Part shown: piece by piece, positions 17,146 through 26,538 of the stretch | How positions within the stretch are numbered: position 1 is the stretch's first letter | How the letters are laid out: the number at the start of each line of letters is the position of its first letter | Source: an uncultured Rhodospirillales bacterium | GTDB taxonomy: Bacteria; Pseudomonadota; Alphaproteobacteria; CACIAM-22H2 | Length of the DNA: 64,000 bases | Direction of reading: 5' to 3' | NCBI GenBank assembly: GCA_937926175.1 | Contig: CALANV010000028.1 | Span: 55,725-119,724, forward strand | Notes under the pieces: model-generated | What the model was told of the DNA's origin: nothing | Database searches by the model: none | The model's input: the letters and a program-made list of their open reading frames with translations, nothing else | Position numbers and translations under genes: made by a program

Positions 17146-18120
17146 ATGACCGGCCACCGCTTTCACGGCGTCTACCCCGTCCTCTACGCCTTCTTCGGGC
17201 CGGATGGCCGCCTGGACGTCGAGGCGATGCGCCGGCAGGTCGAGCACTGCGTCGCGGCCGGCGCGCACGGGCTCATGGTGCTCGGGCTCGTCACGGAAGT
17301 GACCAAAATGGACGTCAACGAGCGGCGCGCGGTGGTGGAGTGCGTCAACGAACTCAATGCCGGCCGCCTACCTCTCGCCGTGACGGTGGCCGAACCGTCG
17401 GTCGAGACGCAGATCGCGTTCGCCCGTGCCGCCCGCGCCTGCGGCGCCGACTGGGTCATCCTGCAGCCGCCTGCCGCACGCTGCGGCGGCGAGGCCGAGC
17501 TGATCCGCTTTTTCGGCCGCGTCGCCGACGCTCTCGATTTCCCGGTCGCGATCCAGCACAACCCTTTCAATCTCGACGTCTGGCTCTCGGTCGAGGGCAT
17601 GGTCGCGCTGCACAGGCAGCATCCCAACATCACCGTGCTGAAGGGCGAAGGTACGGCCGTCGAGACCGAGCGCCTCGTCGCGGCGACCGACGGCAAGCTC
17701 GCCGTGTTCGGCGGCCACGGCGGCATCGAATATCTCTCCGTGCTCAGGGCCGGCGCGGCCGGCCTCATCCCGGCGCCGGACTGCCTGCCCGTTCAGGTCC
17801 GTATCTATGAGCTGTTCCGAAAGGGAACGCCCGAGGCCCTGGCCGAGGCGGAACGCCTCCACAAGGAGGTCCTGCCGCTCATCGTGTTCATGATCCGCTC
17901 GATCCCCGGGCTGCTGTGCTACGGCAAGCGCTTCATGGCGCGGCGTCTCGGCATCGATCGCGTCTACGACCGCGCCCCCGCACTCGCGCCGACGGCGTTC
18001 GGTCTCGCCGAGATCGACCGCCTGTTCGAAGCCCTAAGCGCCCTCGAACGCAAGGAAGGGCTCGCGCTGCATCATCAACACCGGACATCGGACGTCATCG
18101 ACGCCGGACCCGGTGCTTGA
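17146..18120 (+). CDS. DapA-like (dihydrodipicolinate synthase family) aldolase or lyase
   Basis: The 324-aa TIM-barrel protein belongs to the class I Schiff-base lyase family. The lysine is visible as K166 (ITVLKGEGT). Two hallmarks differ from true DapA: the GTTGE loop reads GLVTE (residues 47-51), and the catalytic tyrosine position, normally YN.P, is His138 (IQHNP). So it is not a lysine-biosynthesis enzyme; a keto-acid aldolase, dehydratase or hydrolase role is likelier. Start ATG 17146 has GGAAGGA upstream. It is divergent from the rraA-tct operon and shares its operator. Confidence 0.85.
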   Translation: MTGHRFHGVYPVLYAFFGPDGRLDVEAMRRQVEHCVAAGAHGLMVLGLVTEVTKMDVNERRAVVECVNELNAGRLPLAVTVAEPSVETQIAFARAARACGADWVILQPPAARCGGEAELIRFFGRVADALDFPVAIQHNPFNLDVWLSVEGMVALHRQHPNITVLKGEGTAVETERLVAATDGKLAVFGGHGGIEYLSVLRAGAAGLIPAPDCLPVQVRIYELFRKGTPEALAEAERLHKEVLPLIVFMIRSIPGLLCYGKRFMARRLGIDRVYDRAPALAPTAFGLAEIDRLFEALSALERKEGLALHHQHRTSDVIDAGPGA

Positions 18121-18359
18121 TGTTGCTCCCGGGCAGTATGACCGCACGTTCCATCGGCTTCCACTTATCCTTGCTCCTCCTTACTCCTGCATCGTTCGGC
18201 TGCCTTGCGTCGCATCTCGGCTCGAGTGTAACGCCGAAGCGGCCGGCACGCGCCCCGCCCGAACCGGGCGATTGGGAACCGAGGCGCGCGCAAAACGATG
18301 AAAGGCGGAGCGACCGTGACCGTATGTCCCGCCCCGTGCGCAACCGCCGTTTGTCCTGA
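18120..18359 (+). CDS. Possible 79-aa coupled small protein with signal peptide
   Basis: An ATG overlapping the dapA-like stop (TGATG, 18118-18122) opens a 79-codon frame that ends one base before the nhaA ATG. The N-terminus is hydrophobic (FHLSLLLLTPASFG, then Cys), resembling a signal or lipoprotein leader, and the rest is charged, Pro- and Arg-rich. nhaA has no visible ribosome site, so coupling through this frame would explain its translation. No family is recognised. It may equally be a chance frame in GC-rich DNA. Confidence 0.35.
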   Translation: MLLPGSMTARSIGFHLSLLLLTPASFGCLASHLGSSVTPKRPARAPPEPGDWEPRRAQNDERRSDRDRMSRPVRNRRLS

Positions 18360-20222
18360 ATGACGCCGCCCCGACCCTACAAGCTGGATCCGCCGCTAGA
18401 CCTCCGCCGCGACCATGTCCTGGGAAATCCGACGGCGGAAATGACCCTGGTCGAATACGGCAGCTACGCCTGCATCTACTGTCATGCCGCGCATGACGTC
18501 ATCACCAACCTCCGCGACCGCTTCGGCGATCAGATGCGGTACGTCTTCCGGCACCGTCCGATCGCCGGCAGCGACGAGGCATGGACGGCCGCCGTCCTTG
18601 CGGAATACGCGTTCGAGACGACCGGTCAGTTCTGGGCGGTGCACGACGCCCTGATGAAGCGCGGGCCAACGTTCAGCCCCGACGATTTCGCGAAGATCGC
18701 CGCCGAATTCGCGCTGCCGCCGCACGACGGCGCGCATGCGCCGGCATGGCAGGCGGCGGAGCGACGCGTACGCGAGGACAACCACAGCGCCCAACGCAGC
18801 GGTGCGCTGGTGACGCCGACCTTCTTCATCAACGGCCGCCGCTACGAGGGCGCCTGGGACGAAGCGGCGCTGGCCGAGGCGATGCTCGGCTCGCTCGGCC
18901 ACCGACTGCATACGGCGACGCTGAATTTCGTCCGCTGGGCACCGTCCACCGGATTGCTCCTCCTGCTCATGTCGATCCTTGCGGTCGCGCTGGTCAACTC
19001 GCCTCTCGGCCCGGCCTTCGAGTCCTGGTGGCACACGCCGTTCGGGATTCGTCTCGGTGATGGCGCTTTCGCCCTGCCGCTTCTCGAGTGGATCAACGAC
19101 GGGCTCCTGAGCATCTTCTTTCTCGTCGTCGGGCTGGAGATCAAACGCGAGTTCACGGTCGGGCGCCTTGCCACGTGGCGCGCGGCAGCACTACCCGTCG
19201 CGGCGTCGATCGGCGGCATCGTCGCGCCCGCACTCATCTATCTCGCGGTGGCCCCGCCGGGTCCGCTGCTCGCCGGATGGGGCGTTCCCATTTCGACCGA
19301 TACCGCCTTCGCGATTGCCCTCGTCGTCCTGCTCAGCGAGCGCGTTCCGGTGGAACTGCGGGTGTTCCTGTCAGCGGCCGTCATCGTCGATGATCTGGTT
19401 GCCATTGCGGTGCTGGCCCTGTTCTATTCGGGCGACATCGACATGGGCTATCTGGCCGCGTCGGTCGCCATCACCGGCTCCCTGATCGCGCTCAACCGCT
19501 GGGGCATCTATCGTGCCCTTCCCTATGCGGTGCTCGGCGTCATCCTCTGCGCCTGCCTGCACGCATCGGGACTGCACGCCACCTTGGCCGGCGTGATCCT
19601 CGCCATGGTGACGCCGACGCGCCCACCCGCGAACCTGCATGCCCTCATGGCCCAGGCCGAAACGGTGATCCAGGCCGAGACCAGCCGCGCCGACGGCGCC
19701 GTCCTGCGCCACGGGCCGTCGGAACCCGCCTTGCGCGCGCTGGACGTTATTCATGACCGGATCGAGTCGCCCGCGAGCAAGCTGCTTCGCTCGATCGAGC
19801 CGTGGTCCAGTTATGCGGTATTGCCCGTCTTCGCACTCGCCAATGCCGGGGTGGCATGGTCCGCCGACGTCATGACGGGACACGCAAGCCTCATGCTGGC
19901 GATTATCCTGGGACTGGTGATCGGCAAACCGGTCGGAATCGTGCTGGCCGCATGGCTCGCGGTGCGTACCGGCATCGCCGTGAAGCCTGCCGCCTACACA
20001 TGGCGCCAGTTGTCGGGCGCCGGCGCGCTCGCCGGCGTCGGTTTCACGATGTCGCTGTTCATCGCGCGCCAAGCCTTTCCCGACGCGGAATTCGCCGCGG
20101 CGAAGATCGCGATCTTTCTTGCTTCGCTGATCGCCGGCGGCTTGGGTGTGCTGATCCTGTGGCGGCGGGAAGAAAAAGAAGAACTGGCGGAAGAACCTGC
20201 CCGCGCAAAACAACCAGGTTGA
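18360..20222 (+). CDS. nhaA: DsbA-like thioredoxin domain fused to Na+/H+ antiporter NhaA
   Basis: The 620-aa protein has two parts. Residues 1-185 form a DsbA/thioredoxin-fold domain with a CIYC redox pair (C38, C41) and a cis-proline segment [11 protein letters not shown]. Residues about 195-600 are a complete NhaA antiporter with about 12 helices: STDTAFAIA, which contains one essential Asp, and [11 protein letters not shown], which contains the tandem Asp pair that binds Na+/H+. NhaA exchanges external protons for internal Na+ or Li+. There is no export signal before the redox domain, so that domain probably faces the cytoplasm. Such fusions are known in several phyla; the function of the redox domain is unclear. 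Confidence 0.92.
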   Translation: MTPPRPYKLDPPLDLRRDHVLGNPTAEMTLVEYGSYACIYCHAAHDVITNLRDRFGDQMRYVFRHRPIAGSDEAWTAAVLAEYAFETTGQFWAVHDALMKRGPTFSPDDFAKIAAEFALPPHDGAHAPAWQAAERRVREDNHSAQRSGALVTPTFFINGRRYEGAWDEAALAEAMLGSLGHRLHTATLNFVRWAPSTGLLLLLMSILAVALVNSPLGPAFESWWHTPFGIRLGDGAFALPLLEWINDGLLSIFFLVVGLEIKREFTVGRLATWRAAALPVAASIGGIVAPALIYLAVAPPGPLLAGWGVPISTDTAFAIALVVLLSERVPVELRVFLSAAVIVDDLVAIAVLALFYSGDIDMGYLAASVAITGSLIALNRWGIYRALPYAVLGVILCACLHASGLHATLAGVILAMVTPTRPPANLHALMAQAETVIQAETSRADGAVLRHGPSEPALRALDVIHDRIESPASKLLRSIEPWSSYAVLPVFALANAGVAWSADVMTGHASLMLAIILGLVIGKPVGIVLAAWLAVRTGIAVKPAAYTWRQLSGAGALAGVGFTMSLFIARQAFPDAEFAAAKIAIFLASLIAGGLGVLILWRREEKEELAEEPARAKQPG

Positions 20223-20367
20223 TCCGCGCACATCGCGCGGTATTCGCGACGGGCCACCCAGCGGCAAGTCGGGCGGGACTACTATGCGTCGCCCGCGCGT
20301 TGTTCTTTGTATGACCGAATCTCATGCCACCTGGGCCATGTGGCGGATGCGTCGGTGGCCACCAGCC

Positions 20368-20739
20368 ATGCGCATCGTGGTACTGTCGGCAGCACTCATT
20401 CTCGCGGGCTGCGCCGAGCGTACGTGGTCCGATTACGGCGATGGCGGCTATGGTGGATACGGACCCGGCTACGGGTACGGCCGGTACTATCCGTACTATG
20501 GAGCGTATCCTTACTGGTATTCGCCCTACCCCTATGCCGGGCCTTGGTGGAACGACGACGTCCGACCGCCGGTCAAGAACGGTCCTGACGCCAAGCCGCC
20601 TCCCGCCAGCGGATCGCCACCCGAATTTCGGCGCAAGCGTGAACAGTCGCGACCGAAGGTCAATGCCCCAGCCGGGGCAGCGGAACGTCGCGGCATCGGG
20701 CAACCGCAACAACCGGCACCGCCCCGGAAAAAGCGCTGA
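20368..20739 (+). CDS. Gly/Tyr-rich predicted lipoprotein
   Basis: Starting at ATG 20368 gives a 123-aa protein with a short lipoprotein signal (MRIVVLSAALILAGC), Cys as the lipidation site, a mid-section dominated by Gly, Tyr, Pro and Trp (about 27-65), and a basic, Pro-rich tail ending in RKKR. Similar small YG-rich lipoproteins are common in alphaproteobacteria with no known role. Upstream ATGs at 20311, 20338 and 20347 would add a charged extension and are less likely. It follows nhaA by 145 bp. Confidence 0.65.
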   Translation: MRIVVLSAALILAGCAERTWSDYGDGGYGGYGPGYGYGRYYPYYGAYPYWYSPYPYAGPWWNDDVRPPVKNGPDAKPPPASGSPPEFRRKREQSRPKVNAPAGAAERRGIGQPQQPAPPRKKR

Positions 20740-20763
20740 TGACGCAGTCCCCTCTGCGCCCGC

Positions 20764-21336
20764 CTAAACGGCGGGCAGGATCGCAAAGTCGTCGGCGGTA
20801 AGCGCCGTGGGCGCGACGGCAATCAACACGACGGCGTTGCCCTCGCCAAGGTCGAGCACGGCCGTGCCGTCCGCATCGGCCGAGACTCTGGCGAGCGCGT
20901 CCGCCGCGGTGGCGATTCCCGCCGTTCCCGTCGCGATGGCAAGCGTGTCGGTGCCCGGCTCGAAATCGAGAACATGATCGACGCCGCTCCCGGCGCCGAA
21001 GACGAACACGTTCGGATCGAGTCCGCCCGCCAGCACGTCGTTGCCGGCACCGCCCGTGAGCGTATCCATGCCGGCCTCGCCGAACAGGAAGTCGTTGCCG
21101 TCGCCGCCATCAAGCCTGTCGTCGCCGTCGAAGCCGTAGAGCAGGTCGTCGCCCAAGCCGCCGGCGAGCGTATCGAGGCCCGCCTCGCCGTCGATCCAGT
21201 CGCGGCCATCGAGGCCTTCGATGGTGTCGTTGCCGTCGCCGCCCGTCAGGATATCCGCGAATTGCGTGCCAGAAATCGTGTCGTCACCCGGCGTAGCGCC
21301 CGGCGCGGGAAGATTCGGATCGACGAGATTGGTCAT
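20764..21336 (-). CDS. RTX (hemolysin-type calcium-binding) repeat protein
   Basis: This is a 190-aa protein with nonapeptide GGxGxDxLx repeats from about residue 15 to 110 (GGDGNDTIEG, GGLGDDLLYG, GGDGNDFLFG, GGAGNDVLAG). These wind into a calcium-binding parallel beta-roll. After the repeats comes a VFVFGAGSGVDHVLDFEPGTDTL segment typical of RTX C-terminal cores. RTX proteins leave the cell through type I secretion using a C-terminal signal. No enzymatic domain and no secretion genes are present here, so it may be a small surface or secreted protein. Confidence 0.85.
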   Translation of the reverse strand: MTNLVDPNLPAPGATPGDDTISGTQFADILTGGDGNDTIEGLDGRDWIDGEAGLDTLAGGLGDDLLYGFDGDDRLDGGDGNDFLFGEAGMDTLTGGAGNDVLAGGLDPNVFVFGAGSGVDHVLDFEPGTDTLAIATGTAGIATAADALARVSADADGTAVLDLGEGNAVVLIAVAPTALTADDFAILPAV

Positions 21337-21986
21337 TTTTCCTCCGTGTCACGGCCTGTGTCCGTGCTGTGGCGCGATGGCCTTGCGCAAACCGTGTCCA
21401 TGACAACCGCGGAGAATCCGGCCGGGTTCCCCGGCCGATGTCGTGCGTCGCCGCCGCATCGGATGCGTTTCGCCGCGCCGCTTCCGATCGGGCCGTCGGA
21501 TGAATTCGGCGTGGTCGAACCGGGCGGCACCGTTTTGAAACGGAACCGCCCGGTCCGTGGGAGACACAACGGCGCGTTTGGGAAACGCACCGCCGTCTCG
21601 AACCGGTGGGTGCGACGCGAGCCCCACCGTCGCCCCTGTTCAACTCGCCGAATCGGCCTGGTATCGCCCGGACCTGGCGCGGCCGCGGCAGGCCGCGGCT
21701 CATACCTGCATTACGCAAGCTTCATGCCAGCGGCGCCACACATCGATTGCGGCCGAACCGGCATGCGAAAGCAGACACATCGCAGCATGCGCGACGTCGT
21801 GATGCGATCGGATACGAAAGAGTCTGCCGCCGAACGAAGCAGGGATCAGGTCATGTGCCTAAAGAAGAATCGACGACTGGATGGACGGCACCCGACCGAT
21901 CCTTTCTCGCCGGCGGCGGCAGGCGAACAGTTGAACCGCAGGCTCCGTGTGCCGTCTTGCCCGCATCCATTGGACCGAAGGTTCTT
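21337..21986. other. 650-bp gene-free gap
   Basis: This region lies upstream of the leftward RTX gene and downstream of the leftward cyclase gene. Open frames on both strands here are GC-bias frames without recognisable domains or ribosome sites. I see no RNA gene, repeat or terminator. Confidence 0.45.
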
Positions 21987-23741
21987 TCAGGACGGAAGAC
22001 CGGCCATCAGCAGCCCCTGGCGATGGTGCGCGCGGTCGCTTTCGTGCCGGTAATGCAGGGTCGCGAGATAGCTCTCCACCGAGAATGCCGGCTCGAGCCG
22101 CAGCACTTCCTGTGCATGGGCCTTCGCCGTCGCCTCGTCGCCTGCCTGCGCATGGGCGGCGGCGAGAAAGGCATGATGCGTGTGATCCGGCCTGCCGATG
22201 CGCCGAAACGCCCCGATCGCGTCGGGATAGTGACGCGCCACGTAATAGGCGCGGCCGAGATGATTCCAGAACCGTTCGGGGTGATACGGATTGAGGCGCA
22301 TCGCCTTCCTGATCCACTCGACCCCTTCGACCGGCCGGCCGAGCCAGGTCAGGACCTCGCCCTGCTGCACCACGATGAGATCGCTGTTGGGATTCAGGCT
22401 CAATGCCCGTTCCTGGTGATAGACAGCGGCGTCGAGATCGTCGCGCGCCACGTTCACGGCGGCCAGGATGCGGTGAACGTCGCTGTCGTTGTCGTCCAAC
22501 GACAGCGCGATCCGCAGCTCATCGACGATCTGATCGAAGACCGCGTTCCGATCCGCGCACCAGCCGTAAACCCAGGCCTGTCCCAGGATGCAGCTTCGCC
22601 AGGCATGCGCGTGCGCGTATTTCGGGTCGAGCGCGAGCGCCCGGTCCATCATTCGCAGCGCCTCGGCGTTGTCTTCCCGGGTCGAGCGGTGATGGAGCAC
22701 CTTGCCCGCCAGGACGCATTCGTAAGCCTCCATGTTCTCCGTCCGCTTGCGCCCGCCGCGCTGTTGCGCGGCGGCTTCGATCCTGCCGGGCAGTACGGCC
22801 GCGATTGCGGCCGTCATTTCGTCTTGGATCGAGAAAATGTCCTCGAGCTGGCGGTCATAGCGCTCGGCCCACACGTGGCAATCCGTCTCCGCGTCGATCA
22901 GCTGCACCGTCACGCGGACGCGATGACCGGCCTTGCGCACGCTGCCCTCGACCACGTACTCGACGCCGAACTCCCCGGCGACGTCGCGTACGTTCACGGC
23001 CTTTCCCTTGTAGACGAAGCTCGAGTTCCTGGAGATGACGACGAGGTCCCGGAAACGGGACAGCTCGGTGATGATGTCCTCGGTCAGCCCGTCGGCGAAG
23101 AACTCCTGTTCCGCATCGCCGCTCATGTTCATGAACGGCAGCACGACGATCGACGGCTTGCGGGAGAAGGTGCGCGGCGCGGCCTCCTTCGCCGGCGCGA
23201 TCGTCGCCTGGGGATCGAGCAGGACGCGAAAGGCGCAGATGGGCCGCGCGATGTTCTTGACGTTCTGCGGACCGAGGTCCTCGAACGCGATGTCGAGCCT
23301 GCTGCCGATCTGGTCGCGAACCGCTTGCGAGACGAAGATGCCGCCGGGCTCCGACATCGCCTGCAGGCGTGCTGCGATGTTGACGCCGTCGCCGAAGATG
23401 TCCCCGTCTTCGACGATGACGTCGCCCAGATTGATGCCGATGCGGAACTCGATCCGCCGGTCCGGCGCCACGTCCGCATTCCGGCGCGCCATCCGGCGCT
23501 GAATCTCGACGGCGCATTGAACCGCGTCGACGACGCTCTGGAACTCGACCAGCATGCCGTCGCCGGTGGTCTTGATGACGCGGCCTTTGGCTTTGGCGAT
23601 CGCCGGATCGATCAGCTCGAGCCGATGCGTCTTGAGCCGCGCAAGCGTCCCGGCTTCGTCAAGCTCCATCAGCCGGCTGTAACCGGCCATGTCCGCAGCA
23701 AGCACGGCCGCGAGCCGGCGTTCGACGCCTGCCTGTGTCAT
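21987..23741 (-). CDS. Class III adenylate/guanylate cyclase with TolB-like and TPR domains
   Basis: The 584-aa soluble protein has three parts. Residues 8-185 are a class III cyclase domain with metal aspartates D17 (LAADMAGYSRLM) and D61 (KTTGDGMLVEF), and the later GDGVNIAARLQ. Residues about 192-310 form the TolB-like domain typical of these proteins (SIVVLPFMNMSGDAEQEFFADGLTEDIITELSR). Residues about 335-570 are tetratricopeptide repeats (GKVLHHRSTREDNAEALRMMDRALALDPKYA and others). This architecture is widespread in rhizobia-type genomes and is thought to make cAMP in response to protein interactions. Starts at ATG 23741. Confidence 0.9.
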   Translation of the reverse strand: MTQAGVERRLAAVLAADMAGYSRLMELDEAGTLARLKTHRLELIDPAIAKAKGRVIKTTGDGMLVEFQSVVDAVQCAVEIQRRMARRNADVAPDRRIEFRIGINLGDVIVEDGDIFGDGVNIAARLQAMSEPGGIFVSQAVRDQIGSRLDIAFEDLGPQNVKNIARPICAFRVLLDPQATIAPAKEAAPRTFSRKPSIVVLPFMNMSGDAEQEFFADGLTEDIITELSRFRDLVVISRNSSFVYKGKAVNVRDVAGEFGVEYVVEGSVRKAGHRVRVTVQLIDAETDCHVWAERYDRQLEDIFSIQDEMTAAIAAVLPGRIEAAAQQRGGRKRTENMEAYECVLAGKVLHHRSTREDNAEALRMMDRALALDPKYAHAHAWRSCILGQAWVYGWCADRNAVFDQIVDELRIALSLDDNDSDVHRILAAVNVARDDLDAAVYHQERALSLNPNSDLIVVQQGEVLTWLGRPVEGVEWIRKAMRLNPYHPERFWNHLGRAYYVARHYPDAIGAFRRIGRPDHTHHAFLAAAHAQAGDEATAKAHAQEVLRLEPAFSVESYLATLHYRHESDRAHHRQGLLMAGLPS

Positions 23742-24140
23742 GTCGCCCGAGCCGTCATATGTGGCGCCCTGCTCGCCGGTATCGGCCCTTTGGCCGATCT
23801 GCAGTCATCCCGTGAGGCCGGTTCCCCGCGAGGACGGAGGCTACGCAACGAGCCTCTGCCGCGCTTGTTCTCACGCGATCGTGCTGTCTTTCCATAAAAT
23901 CCTATGGCACGTGCTCGGTCGAGGCAAGGTCGCGTGCGACTTAAGAAGACGGATGCGGATCTCTTGAATCTTCGTGCGACGGCGAATGTCCGCGACGAAC
24001 AGGCATCCGACCTCAAGCTCGCCTCGCACCACATTGAATCGGATTGGATCGGTCTTGGGCACTGTCGGAGATCCTCGCGCCGCACCGCGTCGTCGCGGCC
24101 CGCTGACGCTTGGTGCCGCAATGTGCTATCAGGCGCGCCC
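23742..24140. other. 399-bp divergent intergenic region
   Basis: This gap lies between the leftward cyclase gene and the rightward ABC-F gene. It should hold both promoters. A leftward 63-codon frame at 23871-24062 starts with GTG and lacks a ribosome site; I do not support it. An in-frame extension of the ABC-F gene back to 23904 is not family-like. Confidence 0.45.
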
Positions 24141-26048
24141 ATGTTGACGTTGAACGCCGTCACCGTGCGCCTGGGCGGCCATGTCGTATTGGATCGCGCC
24201 TCCGCATCGATTCCGCCGGGAAGCCGCGTCGGGCTCGTCGGGCGCAACGGCGCGGGCAAGTCGACGTTGCTGAAGATCATCGCCGGCATCGCCGAGACTG
24301 ACGGCGGCACGGTCGAGACGCCGCGCAACACGCGCATCGGCTATCTTGCGCAGGAAGCGCCGGGCGGCACCGCGACCCCGTTCGAGACCGTGCTCGCCGC
24401 CGATACCGAGCGCACGCGCCTGTTGGAAGAGGCCGAGCGCACAACGGACATCCATCGCATCGGCGAGATCCACGACCGGCTCAATGCGATCGAAGCCCAT
24501 GCCGCGCCGGCACGCGCGGCCCGCATCCTGGCCGGCCTCGGCTTCGACGAGGCGGCGCAGCATCGACCGCTCGATTCCTTTTCCGGCGGATGGCGCATGC
24601 GCGTCGCACTGGCCGCCCTGCTGTTCGCCGAACCGGACCTGCTGCTGCTGGACGAGCCGTCGAACCATCTCGACCTCGAGGCGACGATCTGGCTCGAATC
24701 CTTCCTGAAGACGTGCCGCGGGACGCTGCTGATCGTGAGCCACGAGCGCGACCTGTTGAACAACGTGGTCGATCACATCCTGCACCTGGAGGGCGGCAAG
24801 ACCACCCTTTACGCCGGCGGCTACGACGCCTTCGAACGCCAGCGGCGCGAACGCCAGGCGCAGGTCGAGGCGCTGCGGCTCCGCCAGGAAGCGAAGCGAC
24901 AGAAGCTGCAGGCCTTCATCGATCGCTGGCGCTACAAGGCCCACACGGCGCGCCAGGCGCAGAGCCGCCTGAAGGCGCTCGCCCGCCTGGAGCCGATCGC
25001 CGCGGTGGCCGAGGATCCCTCGCTGGTCTTCGATTTTCCGAGTCCGGAGGAGCTGCGGCCGCCGCTCATCACCCTCGACGGTGCTGCCGTCGGCTATGCG
25101 CCCGGCAAACCCGTCCTCTCGCGCCTCAATCTCCGGATCGATCCGGACGACCGCATCGCGCTCCTTGGCCGCAACGGCAACGGCAAGACGACGCTGGCGC
25201 GACTGCTGTCACGCCAGCTGCCGCCCATGGCGGGCACGATGACGACGAGCCCCAAGCTGCGCGTCGGCTATTTCGCACAACACCAGGTGGAAGAGCTGGA
25301 GCTCGACGACACGCCGCTGCAGCACATGTCGCGCGTGCTGCCCGGTGCCAAGCCCAGCGAAGTGCGCGCGCAGCTCGGCCGGTTCGGATTCTCGGGCGAC
25401 AAGGCCGAGGTCAAGGTGCGTCATCTGTCAGGCGGAGAACGAGCGCGGCTGGCGCTGGCGCTGATGACGCGCGATGCGCCGCACCTCCTGATCCTCGACG
25501 AGCCGACCAATCACCTCGACGTCGACGCGCGCGAGGCGCTGGTTCAGGCGTTGAACGAGTACGGCGGCGCCGTCGTCGTGGTGAGCCACGACCGGCACCT
25601 GCTGGAGCTGACGGCCGACCGGCTGGTGCTGGTCGCCGATGGCACGGCGACGGAGTTCCCCGGCAGCCTCGACGATTACCGCGACTTGGTGCTGGGCGGC
25701 GACGCGGACGAAAACGATGCGGGCGCCAGACCGGTCAAGCGCATCAGCCGCAAGGACGAACGGCGCCGTGCGGCCGAAGCGCGCGAGCGCAGCCAGGCGT
25801 TGCGCAAGGCGGTCAAACAGGCCGAGATGGAGGTAGCGCGCCTGACGGAGCAGCGCCGCGAAATCGACCAGGCGCTGCTCGATCCGAACGCGTATGACGG
25901 CCCGCACAAGGGCATGGCCGTCGCGGAACTCATGAAGAAGCGCGCCGCAATCGAGCGTGAGCTGGAAGCGGCCGAGGCGCGCTGGCTCGAAGCAAGCGAG
26001 GCCCTCGAGCGGATCGAGGCCGACGCACCGTCATCGCGGCGCGCATAG
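24141..26048 (+). CDS. ABC-F family ATPase (Uup/YheS-like)
   Basis: The 635-aa soluble protein has two ABC domains and no membrane segment, as in the ABC-F ribosome-associated ATPases. Domain 1 shows GRNGAGKST, SGGWRMR and LLLDEPSNHLD; domain 2 shows GRNGNGKTT, LSGGERAR and LILDEPTNHLD. A positively charged linker (about 220-300, rich in Arg, Gln and Lys) lies between them, and a coiled-coil tail follows domain 2 (about 545-630). Such proteins enter the ribosomal E site to resolve stalled states. Start ATG 24141 matches the family opening LTLNAVTVRLGG. Confidence 0.92.
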   Translation: MLTLNAVTVRLGGHVVLDRASASIPPGSRVGLVGRNGAGKSTLLKIIAGIAETDGGTVETPRNTRIGYLAQEAPGGTATPFETVLAADTERTRLLEEAERTTDIHRIGEIHDRLNAIEAHAAPARAARILAGLGFDEAAQHRPLDSFSGGWRMRVALAALLFAEPDLLLLDEPSNHLDLEATIWLESFLKTCRGTLLIVSHERDLLNNVVDHILHLEGGKTTLYAGGYDAFERQRRERQAQVEALRLRQEAKRQKLQAFIDRWRYKAHTARQAQSRLKALARLEPIAAVAEDPSLVFDFPSPEELRPPLITLDGAAVGYAPGKPVLSRLNLRIDPDDRIALLGRNGNGKTTLARLLSRQLPPMAGTMTTSPKLRVGYFAQHQVEELELDDTPLQHMSRVLPGAKPSEVRAQLGRFGFSGDKAEVKVRHLSGGERARLALALMTRDAPHLLILDEPTNHLDVDAREALVQALNEYGGAVVVVSHDRHLLELTADRLVLVADGTATEFPGSLDDYRDLVLGGDADENDAGARPVKRISRKDERRRAAEARERSQALRKAVKQAEMEVARLTEQRREIDQALLDPNAYDGPHKGMAVAELMKKRAAIERELEAAEARWLEASEALERIEADAPSSRRA

Positions 26049-26282
26049 CACCGTGACGGCACCATCGTACCGTCAGGTGGTAACGGGCATAACCGACGTC
26101 TCGATGCGTGCCCCGACTATTCCGGGTCGAATGAACATTGGCGCGATACCCCGGGGAACTCCGGGAGCCGTCACGAGTTCCCCTTGAAGCGCAGGCTGCG
26201 GGTTTTCCTGAAACGCGAGCGCGGCAGGACCACCGACGCATCAAGCCGCGCCGTCTCTTTATCGGCAGTTCGCAGGTGAATC

Positions 26283-26510
26283 ATGGTCCGCCGAAACAAC
26301 CCGTCGATGGACCGCCGCAACTTCCTCCGGACAGTCGGGTCCGCCTCGACGGCCGCCGTCGCGGCGACGGCGTTGTCGGTTGCGGCGACGGAGGAGGCGC
26401 ACGCCTACGACCCCGGCGAGCAGGAAACCAGAGCCCGGTACCGTCCCGACAGTCCTTATGTGCAGGCCTTCTACCGGACGAACGGCTACGAGACGCTGAA
26501 GAAGGGCTGA
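26283..26510 (+). CDS. Formate dehydrogenase region twin-arginine target protein
   Basis: The 75-aa protein starts with a Tat signal (MDRRNFLRTVGSAS, then a hydrophobic Ala stretch to HAYD) and ends with a short conserved tail DSPYVQAFYRTNGYETLKK. Small Tat-signal proteins of this kind directly precede formate dehydrogenase structural genes in many proteobacteria; their role is unknown but probably concerns assembly or export. An internal ATG at 26307 is an alternative start. It lies 28 bp before fdhA in the same operon. Confidence 0.85.
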   Translation: MVRRNNPSMDRRNFLRTVGSASTAAVAATALSVAATEEAHAYDPGEQETRARYRPDSPYVQAFYRTNGYETLKKG

Positions 26511-26538
26511 GAAGCTCAAAGAGGAAGCGAAGGCGCCG

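Noticed and set aside
23871..24062. A 63-codon leftward frame upstream of the ABC-F gene
   Set aside because: It has a GTG start without ribosome site and no similarity that I recognise.
26053..26074. A short TGACGG/CCGTCA hairpin after the ABC-F gene as a terminator
   Set aside because: The stem is only 6 bp and no T-run follows.
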